From assembly GCF_003049665.1 (NCBI RefSeq), contig NZ_PYWM01000008.1:111176-175175 (forward strand): DNA of 64,000 nucleotides. The letters run 5' to 3'. Shown here in pieces: positions 1-8,162 of the stretch (its first letter is position 1; each line of letters starts with the position of its first letter). A program made the translations under genes and the position numbers. This DNA is from Lysinibacillus mangiferihumi (GTDB lineage Bacteria; Bacillota; Bacilli; Bacillales_A; Planococcaceae). Under the pieces are notes generated by a model. It did no database searches. It was not told the origin of the DNA and saw only the letters and a program-made list of their open reading frames with translations.

Positions 1-289
1 AAATAGGCTCTGCCACAATAATTAGACTGGACTCTTGTTTGACTAGGTTCCCTAAATAGAGCAGTGAATGACCTAATTGGTAGCGTTTTGTTCCCTCATC
101 TTTATGAAGAAATCCTTCATACACAAAGGTAGAAACAAAACGTTGTAAACTGGAGATGCTAATACCTGTTTTTTTACTCAACTCCGTTAAAGAGAGATTA
201 GGTTCTTCTTTTGTAAATGCTTTTAATACTTTAATCGCTTTGTGCAACGATGACATTGTATAGTTTTTTTCGAAAGTTTCTTGGTTCAT
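1..289 (-). CDS. IclR-family transcriptional regulator (partial, N-terminus only)
   Basis: The first 96 codons are present; the rest lies beyond the left edge. The start ATG at 287-289 follows a GGTGA-type ribosome binding site. The translation has an N-terminal winged helix typical of IclR: HKAIKVLKAF, then LSLTELSKKTGISISSLQR and RYQLGHSLLYLG. IclR proteins usually control aromatic or organic-acid catabolism and sense a small ligand with a C-terminal domain not visible here. It is the last gene of the minus-strand acyl-CoA block and probably regulates it. The family call is firm; the ligand is unknown. Confidence 0.85.
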   Translation of the reverse strand, partial: MNQETFEKNYTMSSLHKAIKVLKAFTKEEPNLSLTELSKKTGISISSLQRFVSTFVYEGFLHKDEGTKRYQLGHSLLYLGNLVKQESSLIIVAEPI

Positions 290-390
290 CTCGTCACCTA
301 CTTACATAAATTTACTTTCGCTTATCGGCTATAACCTTTATCTTCATGAGGGTTGTATGATGATAAAATTATTACTATTATAGCGTAAAT

Positions 391-1533
391 TTATTTCGGT
401 AGAGACGATTTTTGGAATTCATTTGTATGTTCCCCAAGTATAGGTGGAGCTAATTTATATTGAATATTTAAATTTGAAAACTGCAACGGGTTTTTGACGA
501 ATTTTATTTTGCCATATTTTTTGTGTTCGATTTCTCCAATCATGTCACGTGCCATAACTTGTGGTTGTTCAAGTGCTTCCGCAATGGAATTTACACGACC
601 TCCGGGTATTTTATATTGTTGTAATAACGCAATCCATTCATCACGCGTTTTAGTTATTGTAATGTCCGAAATGAGTTGTACCAGTTCTGCTTCATGTTGC
701 TTTCGCATCGTGTTTGTTATAAAACGTGCGTCGGTTGCCCACTCTTGACGTTCAAGCATTGTGCAAAATTTTTGAAACTGCCCATCAGTACCAACACATA
801 TCATTAAAGGACCGTCTGCGCAGTTAAATACTTGATAGGGCGCTACGTTATTATGCCGATTGCCTAAACGTTCAGAAGCAAAGCCTGTATTTAAATAGGC
901 ACTCGCTACATTTGCTAAGCTACTCATTTGAACATCCAATAATGCTAAATCAATAAACTGCCCGTTATTCGTTACATCTCGCATTCGCAATGCAGATAAA
1001 ATACTGATGACGACATAATGGGAAGTTAAAATATCTGCAATTGGGACACCGACTCTTGTCGCCTCACCATCCGTTGCACCTGTTACATGCATTAATCCAC
1101 TCATCGCCTGTATGACCGGATCAAACCCTGGTTCGTAGGCGAGGGGACCTGTTTGACCGAAGCCGGTCACCGCGCAATAAATGAGCTGTGGATTTATTTT
1201 TTTCAATTCCTCATAGCTTAGCCCCATCCGCTCCATATCACCAGTTTTAAAGTTTTCTAGAATAATATCTGCATCCTTTACTAGCTCTTTAAATTTTTCT
1301 TTGTCCTCATCTGTTTTTAAATCTAATGTTATCGATTTTTTATTGCGATTGGCACATAAATAATAGGTGCTTTGTTCATTTAAAAATGGACCCCAGTCAC
1401 GCATACTATCAGAGCCATCGGGATGCTCTACACGTATAACTTCAGCACCTAAATCAGCTAGCAACATGGAGCCAGCAGGAGCGGCATAGACACGTGATAA
1501 ATCTAACACCCGAATATTATTAAGAGGTTGCAT
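391..1533 (-). CDS. Class III (CaiB/BaiF) CoA-transferase
   Basis: 380 residues, normal for the family, which moves CoA between organic acids through an aspartyl-CoA intermediate. Visible signatures are the N-terminal VLDLSRVYAAPAGSMLLADLGAEVI, the NFKTGDMERMGL segment, and an aspartate in VGVPIADILTSHY (about residue 167) at the place of the catalytic Asp. I chose the ATG at 1533 because GGGAGG lies just upstream; an in-frame GTG at 1548 would overlap that site. It lies 20 bp after the crotonase gene and probably activates or recycles the pathway acid. The substrate is not known. Confidence 0.9.
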   Translation of the reverse strand: MQPLNNIRVLDLSRVYAAPAGSMLLADLGAEVIRVEHPDGSDSMRDWGPFLNEQSTYYLCANRNKKSITLDLKTDEDKEKFKELVKDADIILENFKTGDMERMGLSYEELKKINPQLIYCAVTGFGQTGPLAYEPGFDPVIQAMSGLMHVTGATDGEATRVGVPIADILTSHYVVISILSALRMRDVTNNGQFIDLALLDVQMSSLANVASAYLNTGFASERLGNRHNNVAPYQVFNCADGPLMICVGTDGQFQKFCTMLERQEWATDARFITNTMRKQHEAELVQLISDITITKTRDEWIALLQQYKIPGGRVNSIAEALEQPQVMARDMIGEIEHKKYGKIKFVKNPLQFSNLNIQYKLAPPILGEHTNEFQKSSLPK

Positions 1534-1553
1534 ATGGTTTCCTCCCACAAACG

Positions 1554-2360
1554 TTATTTGTATACTGCTTTACGTTTTTCTACGACGGCTGTTACACCTT
1601 CTTTAAAATCTTCTAGTTCAGTTACAATCGCCATTTGAGAAGAAATGTAATCGAGTGCTGTGCGTAAATCCATGCGTTGGCTTTGATAGACCGCACGTTT
1701 AATGAATTGTACTGTTGTTGTTGGGCGACTTGCTAGTTCTTGTGCATACTGTAATGTGTATTCTTCGAGTGCCTCATCTTCTACGACAAAGGTAACGATG
1801 CCTTTCGCTTTAGCTTCTTCAGCTGTTAAAACACGCGCAGTCCAAAACATGTCCAGTGCCTGATCGATGCCGATAAGCTTTGGTAAATAGTAGGCGCCAC
1901 CATCACCAGGAACGATTGCTACGTTTATGTAGCTCTCTGAGATTTTTGTTGATTTTGCCGTTATCCGAATATCACACATTAAAGCCATATCAAGACCGGC
2001 ACCCATTGCGAAACCGTGCACTTGTGCAATCACTGGCTTATCAATTTCTTCAAGCAGCAATGGAATACGTTGAATCTTTTTCCATAGCGAATTTTTTCGT
2101 GCTAAGCCAGTCGAAGAGATATCATCCTCACTTTTGAAAAAACCTTCTCCAGCTTGCATCGCCTTAATATCGCCACCAGCACAGAATGATTTACCATTTC
2201 CTTTCACGATAACCACACGAATATCATCTGAATCGCGTACGGTTTCAAGCGCTGTAATCCATTCTGCAATCATTTCCTCGCTAAACGCATTATACGCCTC
2301 CGGTCGATTTAACGTAATTGTGGCAATATGGTCTTTTACATCAAATAATAAATCTGCCAT
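1554..2360 (-). CDS. Enoyl-CoA hydratase/isomerase (crotonase) family protein
   Basis: 268 residues with the crotonase fold: ITLNRPEAYNAFSEEM at the N-terminus, the oxyanion-hole segments KSFCAGGDIKAM and AQVHGFAMGAGLDMALMCD, and VPGDGGAYYLPKLIG. By alignment to classical hydratase motifs, the first catalytic glutamate position (PEI) is Tyr here and the second is Asp. The exact reaction may therefore not be simple hydration. The ATG at 2360 is better spaced from AGGGAG than the upstream ATG at 2366. It is an operon partner of the acyl-CoA dehydrogenases and CoA-transferase. Confidence 0.85.
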   Translation of the reverse strand: MADLLFDVKDHIATITLNRPEAYNAFSEEMIAEWITALETVRDSDDIRVVIVKGNGKSFCAGGDIKAMQAGEGFFKSEDDISSTGLARKNSLWKKIQRIPLLLEEIDKPVIAQVHGFAMGAGLDMALMCDIRITAKSTKISESYINVAIVPGDGGAYYLPKLIGIDQALDMFWTARVLTAEEAKAKGIVTFVVEDEALEEYTLQYAQELASRPTTTVQFIKRAVYQSQRMDLRTALDYISSQMAIVTELEDFKEGVTAVVEKRKAVYK

Positions 2361-2443
2361 GTTCATCTCTCCCTTTACATAATTGGTATTTTGTCTGGCT
2401 TGTGCTGAAGAATTGCACTGCTTACTTCAACTAACAATAGTTT

Positions 2444-3520
2444 TTAGCTCTGAGCTTTGAGCAGTAGTGAATTGTTAGTGCATGACGTCATATAAGCCCA
2501 TAAGCTGTCACCGCTATGTTCTAGTAATTGAGTTGCCACCAAATCAGTCCAATAAAAAGTGCTTGCTCCTTCATCACGCCATGACCAAAGCCTACGTGTA
2601 TACTGTTGTAAGCTATGTTCGTGTGTCGTACCAATTGCAGCATGCACTTGGTGGGAAATGGTCGCTACCGTTTGAATCATTTCTTCAAAACGAATTCGTG
2701 CATAGGCCACTTCACTCAGAGGGCTTTGTGCAACGAGGGCAACGGTCACATTATTAAATGCTGCTAAAGCTAACGCTGTTTCACCTGCTAAGTTCACAAT
2801 ATGTTGCTGAACAAGCTGGAAGCGATGTAGAGGACGACCAAATTGCTCACGCTCCTTTGTATAGTGCACGGTTAAGTCATTTATTTTTTCAATAGCGCCC
2901 GTCATCATTGCTAGTTGAAAGGCTGTTGTAATGGCTGTCATAGTCTGAATTTGTTCTGAAGTTAAGACAGTAGATTGTTGGTAAACATTGGCGTTTTGGA
3001 ATGTTACCGTATCACGTGGCTCACCAGCTAAGTTTTTATCCGGTGAAATAGCCGCTTGGCTTAAGTCAATTGCTACTAAATGGATACCCTTTGTGCTATG
3101 TGCAAGTGTTACTAATTGCTTTGTATGGCGCGCCCAAGGTATATGATGTGCTGTGCCCGTTAGTTTGTCGTTTTCAAGTGTAAAGCTCGGAGTTTCAGCT
3201 AACATATATGTTGCCAAATCATCTATTACTTGTAGGTTAGTATATGCTAATAAGTAGTTTGCTAATGTTGTTTCTGTAAATGGGATCGGAGCCGCATACT
3301 TGCCTGTTAAACGAACAATATTTAATAAATCTTCTAAATCGCCACCCGCACCGCCATTTTCTTCACAAATGGCGACAGCCGTCATACCGTTTTCCACGAA
3401 CAAATTCCATATATCAGATGCCCACTTGCCTTGCTCGACAATATCAACTAAATCTTTACTAACATTTTCTTTTAGCATTCGTTCTACTACTTCAAGAATC
3501 ATTTCTTTCATTTCACTCAT
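2444..3520 (-). CDS. Acyl-CoA dehydrogenase family protein, second (smaller) subunit type
   Basis: 358 residues. The C-terminal half has YTKEREQFGRPLHRFQLVQQH, a clear acyl-CoA dehydrogenase helix, and HQVHAAIGTTHEHSLQQYTRRL. It overlaps the larger dehydrogenase gene by 4 bp (ATGA), so the two are translationally coupled. Adjacent unlike pairs of this kind form heteromeric dehydrogenases in steroid and branched-acid degradation; that this pair does so is inference. FAD/substrate motifs in the N-terminal half are weaker than in the partner. It is preceded by an AAAGGAG site. Confidence 0.85.
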   Translation of the reverse strand: MSEMKEMILEVVERMLKENVSKDLVDIVEQGKWASDIWNLFVENGMTAVAICEENGGAGGDLEDLLNIVRLTGKYAAPIPFTETTLANYLLAYTNLQVIDDLATYMLAETPSFTLENDKLTGTAHHIPWARHTKQLVTLAHSTKGIHLVAIDLSQAAISPDKNLAGEPRDTVTFQNANVYQQSTVLTSEQIQTMTAITTAFQLAMMTGAIEKINDLTVHYTKEREQFGRPLHRFQLVQQHIVNLAGETALALAAFNNVTVALVAQSPLSEVAYARIRFEEMIQTVATISHQVHAAIGTTHEHSLQQYTRRLWSWRDEGASTFYWTDLVATQLLEHSGDSLWAYMTSCTNNSLLLKAQS

Positions 3521-4671
3521 TGTGCGACAACTCCTTTCGCTACTATGCCATAAAGTACTTCTGAAGTGCCTCCTCGAATTGTAAAACCTGGTGCATGTAA
3601 AATAGACTCTGCCATTAAACGGTCGATTTTACGTTGCGCATCGAGGGTAGGGTAGGTTTGCACTAATAAACGAGTAATTTCTGGTATGCTTTGTTCAAAT
3701 TTGGTGCCAAGCGCTTTTACAAGAGCAGCGGGAATAGAGACTTCATCGCCGTTTCCAGTTGCTAAAAGCTGGGCTACACCAATTGATAAATTGCGTAAGC
3801 TCCAGAGGCGTGCGACAACTTTAGATGCTTGTTTTAACCCCTCAATGTTATTTTGTCGTTTTAATTCTTGAATGAGTTCATCGATTAAAGGGAACGTGCT
3901 TAAAATACGCTCTGGGCCGCTGCGTTCAAATGCTAGCTCTGCTAAACCTTGAACCCAACCATTGCCAATTTCACCGACAACCATATTGTCAGGAACAAAG
4001 ACATTATCAAAGAATACTTCATTGTAATGATGTTCACCTGTTAAAAATTTGATTGGGACTACTGTAATCCCATCCGCTTGTAAATCGACAATTAGTTGGC
4101 TTAATCCCGCATGTTTATGTTTGCCATCATATGGGCTCGTTCGAACTAAAGTCACCATGTAGTGACAGAGATGCGCATTACTCGTCCATATTTTTTGACC
4201 GTTTACGATCCAGCCGCCTTCTACTTTTTCAGCACGTGTACTGACAGAAGCCAAATCTGAACCACTATTTGGTTCACTTAACCCAATGCCGAAGTAGCAT
4301 TCACCTTTCACAATTTGCGGTAGGAAAAATGCACGCTGTTGTTCTGTGCCATAACGTAAAAGTAGTGGTCCTGTTTGTCGATCAGCAAACCAATGTGCTG
4401 CAACCGGCGCACCTATAGCTAAAAATTCCTCCGTTAAAATATAACGATCAATAGTACTGCGCTCTTGACCGCCATATTTTTTGGGCCAGGTGATGCCAAT
4501 CCAGCCTTTTTGCCCTATCAATTTAGAAAATTCAGGGTTATCTCCACTTAACCAAGAATCACATTTCGGCACGAAGGTTCCTTTTGCTAGTTCTTCGTGT
4601 AGAAATGCTCGAACTTCTAAACGGAATTGTTCTTGCGCTTCTGTAAATTGCACTGTTGGTAATTGAAACAT
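3517..4671 (-). CDS. Acyl-CoA dehydrogenase, FAD-dependent
   Basis: 384 residues. It introduces an alpha,beta double bond into an acyl-CoA and passes electrons to ETF. Motifs: WPKKYGGQERS, the FAD-binding YFGIGLSEPNSGSDLASV, and QKIWTSNAHLCHYM. The C-terminus has GGTSEVLYG where classical enzymes have YEGT, so the catalytic base probably lies elsewhere, as in isovaleryl-type enzymes. It is the first gene of the minus-strand operon; AAAGGAGGAG precedes the ATG, and a sigma-A promoter lies upstream. The specific acyl substrate cannot be told. Confidence 0.9.
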   Translation of the reverse strand: MFQLPTVQFTEAQEQFRLEVRAFLHEELAKGTFVPKCDSWLSGDNPEFSKLIGQKGWIGITWPKKYGGQERSTIDRYILTEEFLAIGAPVAAHWFADRQTGPLLLRYGTEQQRAFFLPQIVKGECYFGIGLSEPNSGSDLASVSTRAEKVEGGWIVNGQKIWTSNAHLCHYMVTLVRTSPYDGKHKHAGLSQLIVDLQADGITVVPIKFLTGEHHYNEVFFDNVFVPDNMVVGEIGNGWVQGLAELAFERSGPERILSTFPLIDELIQELKRQNNIEGLKQASKVVARLWSLRNLSIGVAQLLATGNGDEVSIPAALVKALGTKFEQSIPEITRLLVQTYPTLDAQRKIDRLMAESILHAPGFTIRGGTSEVLYGIVAKGVVAQ

Positions 4672-4695
4672 ATAATAACTCCTCCTTTTTACCGC

Positions 4696-4709
4696 ATTGT
4701 GATAACAAT
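4696..4709. promoter_or_regulatory. 14-bp dyad, possible operator
   Basis: ATTGTGATAACAAT is a perfect 5-bp-arm dyad with a 4-bp centre. It lies between the candidate promoter and the start of the first acyl-CoA dehydrogenase gene. It may bind the neighbouring IclR regulator; this is inference from position only. Confidence 0.3.
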
Positions 4710-4723
4710 TACATTATATGTGT

Positions 4724-4753
4724 ATTTTATGATTCGTTATGTAAATAAGTCAA
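4724..4753 (-). promoter_or_regulatory. Candidate sigma-A promoter of the acyl-CoA operon
   Basis: On the minus strand, TTGACT (4748-4753) and TAAAAT (4724-4729) are separated by 18 bp, about 50 bp before the dehydrogenase start. Confidence 0.5.
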
Positions 4754-4937
4754 ATGTTTTTTAGAATAATTAGAAAATTCCGTAAGTGAAAACGGGCTAC
4801 AGCATATATAAATTAGTAGATAGCTTTTAGCGATAAGCCTTACAAATAGTAAAAAGTATTTAATTTATGAAAAAGTGTTAAAAAACAGAAAAAACATGTT
4901 ATTATGTAGAAAAATTACGTTTTGGGGGTGTGAGAAG

Positions 4938-6275
4938 ATGCAAATGACGATTAAAACTTCTCAAAAGGTCACACAAATATTATCAGCACAGTTAGTCCAT
5001 AATTTGGAAATATTGCAATATTCGGCGACTGAGCTAGAGCAATACATTTATGAAAGAGCAACAGAAAATCCACTATTAGTGGTCAACGACGCAAAAGAAA
5101 AAACGCAATATGAGGAGATTATGCAATTAGCAAATTGTTCTGTTCATCATTTTTCATCATCCTATGATAGGTCTAGCAGTAACCAATTTAATATGATTGA
5201 GATGAAGCTTGCTGAAAAAGAAAATTATGAGCAATTCCTTTTAGAGCAATTGCCAATGCACCAAAATTTATCTTCTATTGATTTACGAATTTTAAAATTT
5301 TTAATCCAATCGTTGGATGATCGCTTATTTTTGGACGTAGAGTTAGAGATTGTAGCAGACAAGTTTCAAACTAGTTATTCGCATGTAGAGGCAATTTTAG
5401 ATTTATTACAAACTTTTGAGCCGATTGGCGTAGGTGCACGAAGTTACCAAGAATTTTTACTTATCCAATTGGATAATGATCAGTTTGCGCCGAAAATGGC
5501 TTCGACCTTTATTCGTTCAGATTTAGAGTTAGTTGCAACGCAGGCGATTAAACAGTTGAGTAAAAAATATAAGATGCCTTTACAAGATGTCATCGAAACG
5601 GTTCACTATATAAAAAAAATGAAACCGATTCTGATGGGGGATAAATTAGAATCGATTCCCTATGTGATGCCAGATATCGAAGTGAAAGCAATTGCTGGGG
5701 AATGGGTGATTCAGTTAACTCGTCACCACTTACCTATCGTATCGATTGATGAAAGTTATGTTGCGCTATTAAAAAATGATCCAAATTATCAAACGTACTA
5801 CCGAGATTCAATGAAAGATGCATTAGCTCTATTGCAAGGGATTGAACAGCGAGATAAGACGCTTTATGAGTTAACTAGATTATTATTGCAACAGCAGGAA
5901 AATTTCTTTACGAAGGGGTTAGAAGCGATAAAACCTATGCGTTTAAAAGATCTTGCTGACTTGTTAGCTGTACATGAATCGACGATTAGTCGTGCTATTC
6001 GTGGGAAGTATATTCAAACGCCAAAAGGCATTTATGCATTACAATCTTTGTTTACAAAGGGCTTGCTGAATTCTTCAGGAAAAATGGATTCTATTATGTA
6101 TATTAAAAAGCGCTTACAAAAGTTGATTGAAACCGAGGATAAACGAAATCCTTTAGCAGACCAGCAATTGACAAATATTTTATGTGAAGAAGGAATTCAA
6201 ATTTCAAGAAGAACTGTTGCAAAGTATCGAGAGGAATTAAATATTTTAAGTTCATATAATCGAGCGTATGGGTAA
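4938..6275 (+). CDS. rpoN: RNA polymerase sigma-54 factor (RpoN/SigL)
   Basis: 445 residues from the ATG at 4938, which sits after GGGGGTG; the frame is open further upstream, but MQMTIKTSQKVTQ is the normal family N-terminus. Region I is Gln-rich and contacts activators. The core-binding domain is in the middle. The C-terminal RpoN box reads ISRRTVAKYREELNI, close to the ARRTVAKYRE consensus, and binds the -24 element. It directs RNA polymerase to -24/-12 promoters that need an AAA+ activator. Two such promoters and an activator gene follow within 6 kb. Confidence 0.95.
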   Translation: MQMTIKTSQKVTQILSAQLVHNLEILQYSATELEQYIYERATENPLLVVNDAKEKTQYEEIMQLANCSVHHFSSSYDRSSSNQFNMIEMKLAEKENYEQFLLEQLPMHQNLSSIDLRILKFLIQSLDDRLFLDVELEIVADKFQTSYSHVEAILDLLQTFEPIGVGARSYQEFLLIQLDNDQFAPKMASTFIRSDLELVATQAIKQLSKKYKMPLQDVIETVHYIKKMKPILMGDKLESIPYVMPDIEVKAIAGEWVIQLTRHHLPIVSIDESYVALLKNDPNYQTYYRDSMKDALALLQGIEQRDKTLYELTRLLLQQQENFFTKGLEAIKPMRLKDLADLLAVHESTISRAIRGKYIQTPKGIYALQSLFTKGLLNSSGKMDSIMYIKKRLQKLIETEDKRNPLADQQLTNILCEEGIQISRRTVAKYREELNILSSYNRAYG

Positions 6276-6297
6276 TGTGATGTAAAAAATAAACCGA

Positions 6298-6339
6298 TGA
6301 TGCAAATGTGCATCAAAATTTTAATTGTGCATTGTGCAA
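6298..6339. promoter_or_regulatory. Upstream activator sites for the permease promoter
   Basis: TGATGCAAATGTGCATCA (6298-6315) is a perfect 7-bp-arm palindrome. A weaker TGCA/TGCA dyad follows at 6325-6339. A similar palindrome plus a second dyad lie upstream of the aminotransferase gene (9810-9857). This is the expected layout for binding sites of the sigma-54 activator encoded at 8163-9809. Confidence 0.6.
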
Positions 6340-6465
6340 AAGCGATTCGTTACGCGTCATCTTGATAAGCTGTGCCCACCATAAAAGGATGAAGCGAGAT
6401 AAGAAGCTAGTAAAATATAACTTAATTTAACAGAATTTTATAAATTTTAAGTTTTTTGTAGTGTT

Positions 6466-6481
6466 TGGCATTGAACTTGCT
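6466..6481 (+). promoter_or_regulatory. Sigma-54 (-24/-12) promoter
   Basis: TGGCAT-N5-TTGCT matches the TGGCAC-N5-TTGCW consensus with correct spacing. It lies about 73 bp before the permease start and about 150 bp after the palindromic sites. Confidence 0.8.
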
Positions 6482-6553
6482 CATTAAACAGAAGACATGC
6501 ATTAGAGAATGGGGCTAGTAAATGTCTATATCAAAACACTAAGGGGTGGTTTA

Positions 6554-7969
6554 ATGGGAGCTTTGCAAAAATCACTGAAAACACGACATATTACAATGAT
6601 TTCCATTGGTGGGGTAATTGGTACTGGGCTTTTTGTCGGAACTGGAAAAAACATTTTAAGTACTGGTCCAGCAGCAGTCATATCCTATGCCATTGCGTGT
6701 TTGCTCATTGTCTTAATTATGCAAATGGTTGGTGAAATGGCGGCTGGGGAAATCGCATTAGGAGAGAAGTCTGGTCAATCGCGGGAGTTAGGCTCATTTG
6801 CATCTTATGCAGGAAAGTATATTGGGCCATGGGCAGGTTTTACAGTTGGCTGGCTTTATTGGGCTAGCTGGGTATTCATTGTTGGACTAGAAGCTGCATT
6901 AATCGGGGGTATGCTGCATAACTGGTTTCCATTTATACCGATTTGGGTTGGAAGTGTAGGCATTACATTGTTAATGACCATTATTAATATTTATTCGGTG
7001 AAATCATTCGGTGAATTTGAATATTGGCTATCATTTATTAAAGTTACGGCAATCATTATCTTTTTAGTAGTGGGAACAGCAATGATTTTCGGTATATGGC
7101 CTAATTATGAGCCTAAAGGATTGGGGATTTTAACAGCATTTGGTGGCTTTGCACCAAATGGGGTTGTTCCAATATTTACCGCAATTGTGTTTGTTATATT
7201 TTCTATTTGCGGTGCTGAAGTCGCAGCGATTGCTGCGGCAGAGTCTGAAAATCCAGCAAAAAATATTGTGCGTGCTATTCGCAATGTCGTATTCCGTCTC
7301 GGATTATTTTTTGTCGGTTCAGTAGCTATTATGGTAATGATTATCCCGTGGAATGATTCAACGTTCTTAGCAGCACCCTATGCCAATATTTTAACGATGG
7401 CTGGACTTCCAATTGCAGCTCAAATTATTCAAATCGTTATATTTATTTCATTAATTTCGGTGCTCAATTCAGCACTATATACGAGTTCACGCATGTTGCT
7501 TGAAATGTCACGTCAAGGAGATGCGCCAAAAATCTTCTCACAAATACGAAATCGTCGCGGTGCACCAGTACCAGCTATTATTGGGAGTACCTTAGTTGCA
7601 TATATTTGTGCCATGCTCTATTTTATTTCTCCGGAAGTCATTTTTTATTTTTTAGGAAACTGTGTTGGAGGATTAATGATCGCTGTTTATATTTTTATCG
7701 CTATTTCGCAAATACGATTTCGACGGTATTATGATCAAGTTTCGGGTGAGCCATTAGCGATTAAAATGTGGTTATTTCCCTACTTATCGTATGTTACGAT
7801 TGGTGTTTTAACGATTGTCTATTTATGCCAAGTGTTAATTGAATCGTTGCGTACGCAGTTTTACTTAAGTACATTAGTATTGATTGTGTCAATTGTGCTA
7901 TTTGTCATCATGCGAAAACTTTCAACGAAACCAGCAGAGCAATTAGAGGATAAGTTAGCTTCAGAGTAG
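6554..7969 (+). CDS. Amino acid permease, APC superfamily (GABA permease-like)
   Basis: 471 residues with about 12 hydrophobic segments. The N-terminal signature SLKTRHITMISIGGVIGTGLFVGTG is typical of the AAT/GabP subgroup of proton-coupled amino acid permeases. The ATG at 6554 follows AAGGGGTGG; upstream in-frame codons are less likely because the sigma-54 start site is close. The promoter at 6466 and the following activator, aminotransferase and aldehyde dehydrogenase point to uptake of GABA or a similar omega-amino acid. The substrate is inferred from context, not from residues. Confidence 0.88.
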   Translation: MGALQKSLKTRHITMISIGGVIGTGLFVGTGKNILSTGPAAVISYAIACLLIVLIMQMVGEMAAGEIALGEKSGQSRELGSFASYAGKYIGPWAGFTVGWLYWASWVFIVGLEAALIGGMLHNWFPFIPIWVGSVGITLLMTIINIYSVKSFGEFEYWLSFIKVTAIIIFLVVGTAMIFGIWPNYEPKGLGILTAFGGFAPNGVVPIFTAIVFVIFSICGAEVAAIAAAESENPAKNIVRAIRNVVFRLGLFFVGSVAIMVMIIPWNDSTFLAAPYANILTMAGLPIAAQIIQIVIFISLISVLNSALYTSSRMLLEMSRQGDAPKIFSQIRNRRGAPVPAIIGSTLVAYICAMLYFISPEVIFYFLGNCVGGLMIAVYIFIAISQIRFRRYYDQVSGEPLAIKMWLFPYLSYVTIGVLTIVYLCQVLIESLRTQFYLSTLVLIVSIVLFVIMRKLSTKPAEQLEDKLASE

Positions 7970-8050
7970 AATATTACTACGAGGTTATGACGAGTGTGAG
8001 GGAACTATACGATGAGATTAAATTCGCGACACGCTTACGGGAATGCAAGC

Positions 8051-8084
8051 CTAGCAAACAAATACGCAAGTAGTTGTTTGCTAG
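8051..8084. other. Stable hairpin between permease and activator genes
   Basis: CTAGCAAACAA (8051-8061) pairs perfectly with TTGTTTGCTAG (8074-8084) around a 12-nt loop. No T run follows, so it is not a standard terminator. It may act as an mRNA end-stabilising structure or attenuator. Confidence 0.45.
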
Positions 8085-8162
8085 AGATTCCGTGGATAGG
8101 GAGCGGATTTTTTGCATTACTTCTAAAAATAATAAAATGGATTTGGAAAGGAAGCGGTTCAG

